Shown piece by piece: positions 22,921 through 34,900 of a DNA stretch of 64,000 nt (position 1 is its first letter; each line of letters begins with the position of its first letter). Under the pieces are notes generated by a model. It saw only the letters and a list, made by a program, of their open reading frames with translations. It was not told the origin of the DNA and searched no databases. Both the position numbers and the translations under genes were made by a program. Origin of the DNA: Sphagnum magellanicum (taxonomy: Eukaryota; Streptophyta; Sphagnopsida; Sphagnales; Sphagnaceae); assembly GCA_021904315.1 (NCBI GenBank), contig CM038912.1:21153501-21217500 (forward strand), written 5' to 3'.

Positions 22921-23234
22921 ACCATGGTAACAGTGTGGGTGCTGGTTCACCTAAGGTCAAGATTTGAAAGTTCTTCCATGAGCAAATAAAAGTCGGGCCC
23001 CTTTATAATGAACATATATATATGAGAGAAAATTCAACTTGGGGCAGACCATATGATATATAAGTGTAATGCTAATTGGAACATTTTGAGGAACACTTTG
23101 AGATCTTGATGGGAACCCCTTGGGAACTCGATGGCAACACATTGGTGACAGCATATAAAATCTGGAAACTGACTTATGGGAGTTCTTCATCACAAGTGAG
23201 GGAATGGGGATATGTATTGCTACGTCCTGGAATG
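22921..23234. other. Unassigned spacer
   Basis: No gene was recognised. Short frames across this interval on both strands overlap the tandem repeat that follows. Confidence 0.35.
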
Positions 23235-23525
23235 GGATGGGGGTTTGAAATCCCAACTCGCAGTGATTGTATATCCTACCACGTGCTTGCCTTGCACTCC
23301 CGTTAGGATGGGAATCTTCGATGTTCCTACACATCCCGAGTTATGGGATTTTGTAGGGAGTTGAAATCCCAAAGTGCAGTGATTCCATATCCCACCACCT
23401 GCCTCCCTGCTCCTCCCTTTAGGAGGAGAGTCTTCGTGGTTCTACACAAACCTAGTTATGGGATTATGTAGGGAGTTGAAATCTCAACGCACAGGGTTTC
23501 CATATCCCATGCCTGTCACTCCCTC
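23235..23525 (+). repeat. ~116-bp tandem repeat, about 2.5 copies
   Basis: Units start near 23,244, 23,360 and 23,476 with 'ttgaaatcccaa..gcagtg' and run through 'atatccca', 'cactccc' and 'ttatgggatt.tgtaggga'. It is less AT-rich than its surroundings. Frames of 101 and 125 codons across it are repeat-driven. Confidence 0.7.
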
Positions 23526-23764
23526 GAGGACTTTTGTGTGCAATCGGTTTTCTGAGAGCCAGCCATCCAAGCTTAGGGCCAGTTTTCATGTCTGCCGCCC
23601 ACCGGCCAGAGTGAACCAGCAGCCACCGATGCACCAGTTGGCCGCTGTATGGGCTCCGTTTTTTCATTCAACATCAGATGTGATTCATAATCCACTTCTT
23701 TTCGCTACTGATCACTGTACTTTTCTTTTGGGTTTGTTTTTGTTGTTTTTTCTCTGGACCTGAC
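23526..23764. other. Unassigned spacer
   Basis: Moderately GC-rich sequence with no recognisable protein or RNA. Confidence 0.3.
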
Positions 23765-24350
23765 TTCACACATAGCTACCCTACTTACTTTTTTATCCTC
23801 ATAAGTATTGTACCAACCTTGGTATCTTATTAATTATCCTCTATTGACATAGCTACCTTAGTAACTAATTATCCTACTGACCTAACTACTATATTAACTA
23901 TCTACTTTACTAACCTAGTTATCCTGTTAACTACATACCTTACTTATTTAACTTCCCTACTACCTTAACTATTATAATAACTACATCCATTACTAACCTA
24001 ACTACATTATTATTTAGCAATCCTATATACATAACCATCCTATTAACATTAATACTCTACAAACTTAGTCACCTTGTTAACGTAACTTGTTTCTTACATA
24101 TTAATTTGTCTATCTACCTAGTTAGTGTAATTTTTTTCTTACCTACTAACTTGCTTACCTACGCGTTTACTTATTTTAGTAACCTATCCACCTTGCTCCT
24201 TGAACTTCCTTTCTACTTACTAACCTGCCTACTAACCCAACTACCTACCTATATACCTATTTACCTGCCTATACACTCACCTTTTTATTTATAGCCAAAT
24301 ATTTAACTAATTACCTACTCACTTTTTCCCCTAGCTCTTCAATCCTACTT
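23765..24350 (+). repeat. Degenerate CCTA-type tetranucleotide tract
   Basis: Nearly 600 bases built from 'ctaactacct' and 'cctacttacta' variants, the complement of the GTAGG tracts at 41.87 and 56.8 kb. Confidence 0.7.
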
Positions 24351-25500
24351 ATCAATTTATTAAGGTTCACCCTAGTTCATGAATGATGAACATATGTCCC
24401 CATATGTAGGTATTATAAACAATTTATAATGAAAATAATGTTATAATTACAGCCATTTTGGTTTAGTTAATGCATATTTTACTAAATTTTGTTTATATAA
24501 TTTATTTATGGAATGAACATTACAATACTTCTTTCATGTAATTATTATAAGTATGTACTATTGAATTATGGTTTAGATTTAAAGTTGGGACACATACATT
24601 AATTAACAAGTTTTTCATAGAAGTATAGTAATAATTTAAATTAAACTAAATCTAAGGCTAGAGGGAGAATTGTAGGGTTTAAACATATGTGAAATATTAC
24701 AATTTTATTTTATATTTTTCTCAAACAGAGTCAAAAAAATTAATTTGGAAAGATTGCACAAAGGTAAGATATATATATATTTATTTTAAATTTTAAATTT
24801 TTTTTGATTTTTTACAAAATTTATTTGATTTTATTTTTAAGATTAAAGTTTTTTTTTCGATCAGTAAATCTTTGTAGTTTAAAAATTTGGTTTAAATTTT
24901 TTTTCCTATGTTTTTTTTTTTTTTTGCATTATATAATTTGTATACTTTGTACAATTTTTTGAATTTAGGGAATATATCACTAAGACTTTTTTTTGTTAAG
25001 ATTTGTATAATTAGAATTGTAATAGAGCTTATGGCAAAATATCATTTGAATTTTTAAGGTTATGTTTTATGATTTAATATTTTGAATTTTGATTAGCAAT
25101 ATATCAAGGTTCAAGGTTTATACTTTATACTTTGTTCATTGTATTGGATTTTGATCTTATCACTTGTTTAGATCTATAACATAATTATGAATCTCCTTTG
25201 TTTCCAATTATTCCATAGTTGTCAAAGTTCTAACCCATTTTTATTTAAATGCAATACCTGTATCATATTGTGATAATTCATTAACCATGAAACATAAATT
25301 TAATTTTTAAATATTTGATTTCTCACTAATACATCATGGAATTAATATTTTCAAAATTATTTATTCACCTTATAATATGATTTAACATATATAAAAATAA
25401 AATTAATACAACACCTTCACTTCAACAAATAATCTTTTCAATGCATGGAAAACTATTTATCTATAACCCAGGAACTGAAATTCCAAACGAAACAAGTTAG
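24351..25500. other. Very AT-rich region without supported genes
   Basis: More than a kilobase of AT-rich low-complexity DNA with poly-T runs (for example near 24,910). No frame, motif or terminal repeat can be supported. Confidence 0.45.
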
Positions 25501-26335
25501 CAAAACGATATAAGCCTGAACAAACAGCCTGCACCGCAGTTTTCTGTTGTTCATGTGGATGTGGGACTGATCACTGGATAATCACGAAGCTCTCCTACCA
25601 GCAGAACCTCAGCCATACGGAACATATGGTTGGCTGAGAGAGATCACAAAACAATAGCAGTTGCAATAACCGGATGCCCAAGTTCCAGACCTCTCCCAGC
25701 CAAGCATATGCCCAATATCGGACGGAGCATACGGATAATTGAGAGAGATCGCAAAACAAGATCAGTTGCAACGACCGGATGCCCAAGTTCCAGACCTCTC
25801 GCAGCCAACCATATGCTCAATATCGGAGAGAAAGGAAGACAATGACACAGAGCATCAGAAACCAACTCCGTCAAGTAAGTCTGTAGAATGAATCACTGGA
25901 TTGCAATCTCCTCCAGTGAACTCCTACAACCACTACACTAAGCAAGACACCACGGAAATCTAACCACAGAATACTCCCACACAAATCCCTCCATTCTCTT
26001 GATGATGAAAGATGCTGAAATACCCTCTAGTGCACTTCAAGAAGAAAAAAGATATGACAAGTTCATAAAGCTCAAGCGGTATAAATATGCGGTGGGTCAG
26101 TAGGGCCGACTTGGGGGGCCCACATTCAGAGCCCTCCTTTGTAGAAACGCAGTCAAAAAAGTTTCAAAAACTAGGGTTTCCAGATATTTCACCATGCAAA
26201 AATATAATCTTCAAAAAATCCTCTAAAAGAAACCAAAATCTTTCAAGATATTATAACTCTATAATTAATCTCAAGTTTCAAAACAAGCCATAATATCATC
26301 TTTCAAAAACCCTCATATAAAAATAGACCTATTAC
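25501..26335. other. Less AT-rich block, possible mobile-element remnant
   Basis: The base composition changes sharply here. The block includes a 105-bp tandem duplication (25,636-25,832) and a 'ggtataaatatgc' TATA-like word near 26,080. It ends where unit C begins. No coding domain or matched terminal repeats were recognised. It could be part of an LTR or an untranslated leader, but this is a guess. Confidence 0.35.
25636..25832 (+). repeat. 105-bp tandem duplication
   Basis: Two units start at 25,636 and 25,741 ('gagagagatc.caaaaca') and share 'accggatgcccaagttccag' and 'caatatcgga'. The match is about 85-90 percent by eye. Confidence 0.8.
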
Positions 26336-26545
26336 CTAGGGGCCAAAATCCCTTAAGCTACAATCCTCTATACTCAATCTAAACACAACATCTTTGCCTT
26401 TGTAGGCAAGGCCAACAAAGAGAATAACATAAGGTTTGCCAACTTGCAAGATAGTTAGGACTCATAGGCATTGGGGTACTGGCTATAGATTTTCTTCCAA
26501 ACACACATATTCTTGTACCAACAACAGAGCTCTTGTTGAGTGAGG

Positions 26546-28012
26546 TCAGGCAGGAAGTGCAAGGGAAGGCATCTCAATCACCACCATGTTTAGAATTTGT
26601 AGAGTCTGGGACCACAGTATCATTATCTGAGTTGACAACACTCGTTAGGATATTTTCCAGTGACCCTTCAATGGAGTTCAGAATTCCACTGCTCCTGGGA
26701 TGCCTGCACGAAAAACCCAAACCCTAAAATATGTGAGCAACATGTTGTTCCCTACTCTATTTCCTTGTACAAATTGTGGGGCATACTGATTGGGTACCTT
26801 TCTCAATAGCCCTGATCTTCATCCAATTTCAACCAGCAGAAAAGAGTTATTTGGCCTCCATGATATGGTTATTGAAAGAGGCCCAAGGCAAGGCCACAAT
26901 AGTACTATCAATTGAGGCTTTAAAAATGCCAAAAAAATCTCTTCTGAATGGACCCCTAGTTAAGGGATTTTTTTAAAAATAACAAATTTGTGATATCAAT
27001 TCTTTTGCAAATTTAGTTGAACTTGCACTAGAAGGACAGAAATTTCCACAGGATAAGGATTTATCTTGAGACTATTTCAGCTGGGTAGAGGCCAGAACAC
27101 AAAAGTTCCAAAACATTTGTGAAATAACCCCTGCTCCCATTTGGACCAGTGTTTTAATTTTTAATAATAATAATAATAGTAAATGATGTAGGTGAAGTGG
27201 TGATCTGTTCCTAAGGAGATTTAGCCAAATTTGGCTATAAACTAGATATAAAAGTTAAAAGGTTTAAGCGTCCTTTTATATTTTTTGCTACTAGCTGGAA
27301 CCTATTGCAAAAAACCAGCGTTTGGGTATGAAGTAAAAGTCATATTCTGGCGAATTTGAGCCATTTCACCAAATATAAAAATCATTTGTGTATATTGAAA
27401 TCAGATTTTTCAGCTCAAAAATTTGCTAACTTTGCCAGAAAAAGTAAATCTCCAATTCTCATGTAAAATAGTTCTTGTGGAACAACAAACACATTCATTA
27501 TGGCCAAATCAAGAGCAGCTTCTTTTTTACATAAATTACTTACTTACTTTCATTCAATTTTCTGATTTCTACCAAGAAGCAAGTTTTTGGGGGGAAAAGC
27601 ATATTCCCCAAATTTTTGCAAAAGTTTTTCAAAATAGCAAACATTCCCAAGAAAAAAAACCACTGATCAAGAATATTGCCTCAATTTCTCACCTCAGTTT
27701 GTTTACGATGAACATAGACAACATAACACAAAATCAACTAAAGACTTGTACTAAGTGACAAGGAGGGGGAACGGTGATGGGAGGGGGCGAGCCTAACTGA
27801 TAGGCTCAGTTGGTGGGGGTGCAGAAGAATTACAAGAAGACGAAGCCTGTGACTGAGTGGCCGATGGCATACATCTGTTCTGGTAAAGGCCACAGGCAGT
27901 CAGGGTGATGCAAATAAAACCATGAGTTTTGCTATCTCCATTACATCACTAGACACCACCAATGCGATGGTGGCTCAGCATCTGAACCTATCATGCTTCG
28001 CAATGTTGACAT
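26546..28012 (-). pseudogene. Single-span membrane protein family, copy C (frameshifted)
   Basis: A complete but damaged unit on the minus strand, convergent with copy B. Exon 2 runs from the ATG at 28,012 to about 27,798, and exon 3 from 26,703 (after a TGCAG acceptor) to the TGA at 26,546. Exon 2 begins STLRSMIGSDAEPPS as in copy D, then loses the frame within the next residues; the membrane-span codons 'gagatagcaaaactcatggt' remain readable but are shortened. Exon 3 starts IPGAVEF and loses one base against copy D, stopping at once. The intron is about 1,094 bp and keeps the palindrome at 27,222-27,237. Promoter and leader are conserved, so it might still be transcribed. Confidence 0.75.
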
Positions 28013-28570
28013 CATGTTGCCTCTTCTCAGTTCAACCTGAAATCAGTCCTTGCACTGCTCTTGAGAACTGAGGCCTTCACAATATGTCCTGCACCCGAAG
28101 AAAAAGAAAAGAAAAGAACATCACAATCAGACTTTCAAAACAAAAGCTATTGAAAATCAACCAAAGAATCAAACTTTCCACAAAAAACAGCTATGGAAAA
28201 TCAATCCAATTGATAAAAAATTGCATCACTTTGAGGTGACAATGGAGTCTTTGAGATAAGGTGCTGTGCAGGAAAGTAGCAGCAAAGAGAGTTGAAGATG
28301 GTGTGGACAATCAGAGTGTGTGTGGTCAGGTCCTTGTGAGACAAATCTCCCAGCTTGCTAATGCAGCTTCAGTGGATTCAACTGATGAAAATTATTGCCA
28401 TTGCTTCCTGCTGCATCTGCTCTTCTAACAACCCTCCCAGCTAAACTCTAGACCTTGTAATCCGCATATATGTATGTCCCTGCACATGCACCAATGTAAA
28501 TCACTAGTAATTTGGACATGGAGAAGGAGGAGAAGAAGACAATGTGAGACACTAGCAGGCAATGCCTATT
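28013..28570 (-). other. Leader exon and first intron of copy C
   Basis: Reverse-strand equivalent of 18,715-19,262. The intron acceptor lies at about 28,090 (rc 'gtgcaggacatattgtgaag'), the leader at about 28,250-28,545 with 'tctagagtttagctgggagg'. It is close in sequence to copy B. Confidence 0.6.
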
Positions 28571-28578
28571 TATTTATG
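28571..28578 (-). promoter_or_regulatory. TATA box of copy C
   Basis: Minus-strand CATAAATA (followed by AATAGG), at the position expected from copies B and D. Confidence 0.6.
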
Positions 28579-28835
28579 CACTTTTTGAACACTGTTCTTT
28601 TTCTGCAATTGCCTTGCATGTGTTAACCCCCACCTGGGTGTACAGTATATTATACCTTAGCTTTACTTTTCCTAATTGTAGTTTTTGTGGGTCTGAATGT
28701 GGTCATATATTGTGTACCATCTATCTGGTTAATCTCAGTGTCGGGCAGTTGTTAACTTTTTTTTCATAATCGTCTATTTCAATTCTCAAAATTTTTTAAT
28801 TTAAGAATCAAGCCATTTCTCACATTAAAAAAAAG

Positions 28836-29220
28836 AAGATTATGCACTGCTTTTCAGAACTGGGTCCTTCACAATATGTCCTGCACCCTCCTGAAAGAAC
28901 AAAAAAGGGCATCAACAATCAGACTTTCCAAAAAACTAGCTATTGCAAATCTGGTGGAGTCCTCAACACAGATAGGAACTGTGTAGGAATGTAGGAGCAA
29001 TTTGACCTGAAATCAGTCCTTGCACTGCTCTTCCGAACTGAGTCCTTCACAATATGTCCTGCACCCTCCCCAAAGAAAGAAAAAGTGTATCAAGAATCAG
29101 ACTTTCCAAAAAAACTAGCTATGGCAATTCTGGTGGAGTCTTCGACACATATAGGAGCTGTGCATGAAGGTAGCTGCAAACAGAGTTTGAGGACATTGCA
29201 GACAAGCAGAGAGTGTGTGT
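28836..29220 (-). repeat. Two tandem fragments of the family's intron 1/exon 2 junction
   Basis: Two successive partial copies (about 28,836-28,990 and 28,991-29,220) of the minus-strand stretch around the exon-2 acceptor: 'cagtccttgcactgctct', 'cacaatatgtcctgcaccc', 'atcagactttcca' and 'ctagctat'. They match 28,050-28,210 of copy C but lack the coding part. They also share 'tctggtggagtc' and 'cacataggagctgtg'-like downstream words. Confidence 0.7.
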
Positions 29221-29844
29221 AGGGTACACTGGCCCATCATCAAACACTTGCTTATGACTGAACACTTATTTATATCTTCATCATATGTGCGTCATTTTGA
29301 GTCATTTAAAATGTTATGGGAGTGCCTCCTCAAGCTCTAGAAATCATCTTTGAATTGCAAAGGGAAAGGAGTAATGAAAAAATAACAAGAAGAAAAATAA
29401 GCTTTTCAACTTACAAAATGTGTTTTTTCCTTTTTTTTCTTTGCTTTGGACCTCTCCTACTTTCAAACCTCATAACTTCCTTATTTTTTATTCATTTTAA
29501 ACGATTTAAAATGTGATAGGAGCATCAACTGAAGTTCTACAAATCAACTTTGACCTTTAATAGTAACAGAGAAACATACAAGGAATTTTTTAGATGTTTG
29601 GGAATCAAGTTTTGTAGGGTTCAGTGGTTTGTTTTCTTTGAGTTCTTGAACCCTTCACTTTTGGGGGCCATAACTTTCTCATTTCTGATTTTATTTTTTC
29701 ATTGTTGTTAGTGTGTCAGATGTGCCAAGAGGAGGCGTTCAAGTTTTGTTTGGACACCAGAAACAACAGAGCCCTCCCTTTGGATCCAGTCTGCCTTGAG
29801 CGCTTAAGTGTTCGGTCACTGGCTGGTCTACCCTAACCAGCTCT
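29221..29844. other. Unassigned spacer between fragments of unit C
   Basis: No gene recognised. The phrases 'catttaaaatgttatgggag' (29,305) and 'gatttaaaatgtgataggag' (29,500) recur about 195 bases apart, suggesting an old tandem duplication. Confidence 0.35.
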
Positions 29845-29930
29845 TTCTGAGCTGACAAATCTCCCAGCTTGTTAATACAGCAGCATCAGGGGATTATTTA
29901 GAACTGGATGGAGAAGAAAATGCACTGAGA
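29845..29930 (-). repeat. Fragment of the family's leader exon
   Basis: Minus-strand 'aatcccctgatgctgctgta' and 'acaagctgggagatttgtc' match the leader exon of the family (compare 45,200-45,250). Confidence 0.55.
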
Positions 29931-30595
29931 CATAAGCATGCATCCTTATTATAGCTACACTGGGTCCTGGGACTCTACATTACTTCACGTGTGAACAGTG
30001 GTTTGCGCAATTGCTTAGACACTGCAGTGAAAGGCCTTACTTCGTGTTGCCTTGTCCACGAATCATGGCTTGCAGTAATCTACGTCCAGAATCCTGGACT
30101 AGATGGATGTGTAGGCAACCATAACTGTAGCTCAGTTCTACTTTGGCCACTTTTCCAATTTCAAGTCAGCTTTCCTCTCATACTTTTTTTCTGTCATTGA
30201 ACGAATAAGTTCCTATCTTTGTTTCTACCAGGGAAGACCATTACAATTTCAGTTTTTCCTTTCGTGAAAGCAAGTTCCTTATTATTTTAATTGGTGTAAG
30301 TTCAGAATATGGGTTTAACTTCACTCTTTTCAAGAGTTCAAAAATAAATAAATTCTAAGATTTGAACTTAAGAGAAACTTCAAGAATTGTAACAAGCTAT
30401 TCTTTCTCCCAGAAGAAAAGAGTGAGGTTTTTTTAACATGGTTGGTATACAGACAAGGATTATAATACTATTGTACTAATGTCTAGAGTGTGTTGAATAG
30501 GCTTGAGTGTAGCTGAGAAGAAAAATTGTTAGGACCAATGAAATTGCTTGATTTGATGATTTGAATTTGTTTTTTTAGTTATCTTGAGTGAACTA
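29931..30595. other. Spacer without supported genes
   Basis: Mixed sequence at the left, AT-rich at the right. Nothing coding was recognised. Confidence 0.35.
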
Positions 30596-30872
30596 ACAGC
30601 TACCTTACCCTAAGGTCAGTTTCGTCATTAAATAATCCTCAAAATAGTGAAATGAAATTTTGTGAAGATATGAAGTTAACATGTTGAAAATCATCATAAT
30701 TATCCTATGTTACACTCTGGATAATTTCACTGCTCATATCACAATATTATATTAGATGATGAAAAAAATTATAATTTCAAATTTTAAAAACGAATTTCCT
30801 TTTTGGAAAAAAATAATTATCCGTTTTGTCAATGTAAAAACTTACTCAAGGCTACAGTATTACACACTGAAC
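30596..30872 (-). mobile_element. MITE-like element with imperfect terminal inverted repeats
   Basis: About 270 bases that match the reverse complement of 43,806-44,066 along their length. The ends are imperfect inverted repeats around 'ggtcagtttcgtcatt' on one side and 'aatgac(a)aaactgac'-type sequence on the other. There is no coding capacity. At 43.8 kb it interrupts a repeat that is uninterrupted at 22.17 kb, which supports insertion. The target duplication is unclear. Confidence 0.6.
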
Positions 30873-31379
30873 TGTTAGTGCATTCAAGAACATGTACAGG
30901 GTTCAGGTTCTTGCACATTACTTGTGCATTTTGTTTTTAAATGGATTTTATAGGATCATGTTATGTTTATGTGGTTATGCTATGTTAGTATTGGTTAGTG
31001 GGAGCCTAGAGGGGGAAGCTATGACTTTTTTTTTGATCATGAATCTCTTCACAAGGGATGCAAACATTTTTCATCTTAAGTTGGGTGGTAGTTGTAAGCC
31101 TAGCTATTTTCCAACCTCCACCCTTTCAGGACACACCTCCCATCACCACGACCAACCTATTACAGATTATCGATTTTTTATATGGAGCTAACCTATTACA
31201 AGCAATCAGTTTTTAACTTGGAGAGATTTTGACGTCTAGCTTGAGCTAACTTGATGTCCCATAAAATTTTATTTCATTTTATTTTATTCCTTTGTACATT
31301 TTCCAAATCTACAGTGTGTTTATAAATGAAGTTTTGCAGGGCTGCATCTTTGATTACCTAGTCCACCACTGACAAAAGA
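30873..31379. other. Spacer without supported genes
   Basis: A 99-codon plus-strand frame (30,892-31,191) has no recognisable domain and no second copy in the window. Confidence 0.35.
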
Positions 31380-31950
31380 ACCCACTTTGGGAGATTCTTA
31401 AAATAGAAGCAGTCCAAATGGCCTAGTGATATAAGTTGGGGGGGGGGGGGAAGTTATGTCTTTTTTTTTCTTTTGCTCATGCACCTCTTTCATTAGCTGG
31501 TCCACAACCCACAAAAAAACCCACTTCGGGAGATTTTTTAAACAGAACCACTCCAAATGGCATAGTGATGTAACTGCAGTGGGCAAACATTTGGCACTCA
31601 CAAAATAGACATAATGTAGTCTTCTCTTCTGGGCTGCCTATATAGTTTACAAGAGGAGGACTTTGGACAAAATATACATGATAAAGTGTACTGTTATCAG
31701 GAACTTGGGGATCAAATTGAGAACATTAAAAATAACCATATGGAATAATTTGGGGATGCCAAATTCCAAAAACTCACATCTGCTTCCCTCAACCCTTTCC
31801 CCCAAATTTGGGTCTAATCATTGGAACTGGAACTAGAACCTTTCAAGAATTGGAATCATATGGATATCAATTCTGTTTGTGTGTGGAACCAAAACCAAGA
31901 TTTCTGGAAAAAAAAATTTGAAAAAAGAGACTAGAATTGGCCCATTGCAG
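31380..31950 (-). repeat. Inverted copy of the 43.76-44.47 kb / 22.0-22.5 kb repeat
   Basis: Reads in reverse 'agactacattatgt' and 'tatatagtttacaagaggag'. It includes an internal partial duplication (31,380-31,440 and 31,510-31,570, each with 'ccactccaaatggc.tagtgat'-like text) and a poly-G run at about 31,438-31,450. Confidence 0.6.
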
Positions 31951-34900
31951 TCCCAAGTTACCAAGAATTGGATTTGAGCCAAAAAAAAAACATTCTTTCA
32001 ATTTGAGGTTCATTTTTAAGGGTTATATATGTGTGTGTGTATGGATTTGCAGGTTTTGCTTTGAATTAGGACTGTTTATCAAAGGTTGTAAATTTGAGTG
32101 ATGAGTGTAGCTAATTTCAGGTGATATATTAAGGATGAAGGATGTGGTATGTGTTTTTCATATGTCGTTTAAAATACATATAGGTTCAAGTGATTCACTC
32201 TAGCACTTGTGAGGTGAATGCTAACATGATGAAGGTAATGGATTGGTTAAAATAAAGTATCTTTATTGACTTTGAGATTTATTTTCATGGTTGAAATATT
32301 CTTAGTTTATGAAATAAAATAAAATTAATTCAAATAAATTCAAAGATGTTAAATTCTATATGTAAGATTTGTGTTTATTTACTAATTTGATCTTGTAGTG
32401 TTCATAAATGATGAAATGATATTTTGGGGTTCTGTTTGGTTATGTTTTTTAAAGAATGAAGTGAAAAGATTTATGTGTCAAGGATGAATTTTATTGAATA
32501 TAGACATGACAACTTTGGATTTGTTTCAAGTATGCAAAAGGTTGGTGATTTTTTTGTTTGACATGATTTTGGATTTAGATTGCACTTGTTTGGTTAAAAA
32601 CCAAATGCATGTATATGTGTCACTATGTTGTACAATGTCATGAAAATTTTGATTAATTATCCTTTTATTGTATCCTAACTGGTAGCTAATTAGGTATATT
32701 AAGTAAAGTAGTAAATTTTTTAAAAAGGTTCTAAGGTGATGGGAGCACTAATTTAGTGTCTTTATGAAGGTACCCTAACATGTTGTAAACCCCAATTGAG
32801 GGTTCATGTGAACCTAGTTTATGTTTTCTCATTAAAGTAAGATCCAAATAGGTTTTGGGTTTTATATAATTGCTCTTCTATTTGAATGTTTAACATTGGA
32901 AAAGGTTTTTGTGAGTGAAAGTGTAAGACATGTTTTGTCTTTAGCTTAGTTTAGAAAGGCTTGCTTTTGTTTTCATTATATTCTAGCAACTTGTTTGTGC
33001 ATTTTGTTGTTTTCTAGTTTAATTTGCATTTTTTTTTGGGTAAGATAATGAGTTGAACAAGGCATTTAGTTTTTTTTTTGTTTGCAAATTTTTTTTATCC
33101 TACTTGAACTCTTTGCATATGATCTAGCTTCATTCCAAAATTTTCTTATACTTTGATGAGTTGAACATGGCATTTTGTTATTTAAAGTTCATTTTTTCAG
33201 TAGTTTTTGCTCTACAAGATTTTATTGTGTATGTGTGAGTTCATTTTTTTATAAGAACTCTTGTGGTTGAAAAACAAATTTATGTTTTCTTTGTGTGTTT
33301 GTACTTGTTGGTAGATTTTGTTATTGTACTTGTGTTAACAACATTGTTTTCGTAGTAGAAGTTCTCATTCATAATCTTAGTAAGAAAAGGTCAACACCTC
33401 TAAATGTGATGTCTATGACAAAGATCTAGCAAAAATGTTGAGTACATTACATATATCCTTAAAGTCACCCTGTCTTTGGGCCTCCTTTCACCCCTTAACC
33501 CCTCTTGTGGTGGTATCCTAAGGAAATTTTATTAAATCTTAGTATGAAATGCTGAAACTCAGTACGAAATGCTGAATCTCAGCATTGAATGCACAAGGTT
33601 TGAGAGGAATTATAGTAGCTGTACATGTAGGAGCAATGAAAATCTATGTAGCGGCAGTACAGCCGCTCAAGAAAAAAATAAAGACAAGGTGAAACTCAGA
33701 AAACCATTAAAATTGATGGTTTTCTGAGTTTCACCCCCCCTTGAATGTTAATGTACTTTTTTGCAAGTTTTTTTTCAATCTCACCCTGTGTATGACCAAA
33801 TTCAGGGTACTGGTGGTGTCTTTTTCTTGATTTTACAGATATCTCTGTTGTTTGAGGGATTATTTTTGAATCAAAATGGTTCATATGCCATTGTGGGAAG
33901 TGGATTCGAATGTATCCATTATGACCTAATTCACATTTATGGATTTATGAGTATCAAGTTTGTGTTAGTTTGGCACCTGTTTTCCAAGGCTAAATGTTGG
34001 TGGATATGTTAACATTACAAGCTTTGGAATAATATTTAAATATATATATTAAAGGGGAGATTGGACGTTCATGTTAAGGGTTGAATGCACAATAGTTGTT
34101 AAAAATTATTGATATGTTTTTGTTAAGGGGTAAATTTTTTAGACTTGTTATTATCATAAACATCTTAGTAACTATTAAAATTTAATAATTGTTAGTGGCA
34201 AATTTATCATCCCTTACCAAAAGGGTGAAATTAATGAGATTAAGTAGTTCATGTTAGCGCATCATTGGGCATAAACCACCCTATCAATTATGAGATTTTT
34301 AGGAAGAAATTAAAATAAGAATCCTATTTTCATGGGGTCAATGCGAGCCTTGTGTGACTTTGTGAAGGAAGATCACATGAGGATTTTTATGACATTTGAT
34401 AAGTTTGTAATGTGAATTTGAAGTGGAGAACTTTCTTGGAGAGGTGTGTGGTGTAACATTAAAGAGGAGGGAATAGTTTGGAAATGTACTTGTGTGTTAT
34501 TTCAATGGAAAATGGTTGAAAAACTTTTATGTGTTTTGTGTGAGTTTATTTTATTAGAATATAAGGTAGTAAAGTTTGAGCTTACCTAATGTGTTGTTAT
34601 TTTTATAGTGTTTCTTCTACAAAAAGGGTAAGAATGTATGTTAAGTTTTAGACTTTGGAATAGGAAATCACTAGTTGCCATAGGAAGGTAGTAGCAAGTA
34701 TGTGGCAATAGGAAGGAAGAATATTTGAAGGTTGATGTCTGTAGAATAAATGGGGCTATTGCAGACAATAAGCAATAGCCATGAAAAGGTGCAAGGGTTG
34801 CAAACAATAGGTAACATTGGGAAGGTTTTATGGGGTACTACATGCATTATAAAGGTGGGGACAACAACTATGGAAGGCTTGTAAACCCATTGGGCAACAT

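Noticed and set aside
23458..23763. 101-codon plus-strand frame
   Set aside because: It starts in a 116-bp tandem repeat and has no recognisable domain or codon pattern.
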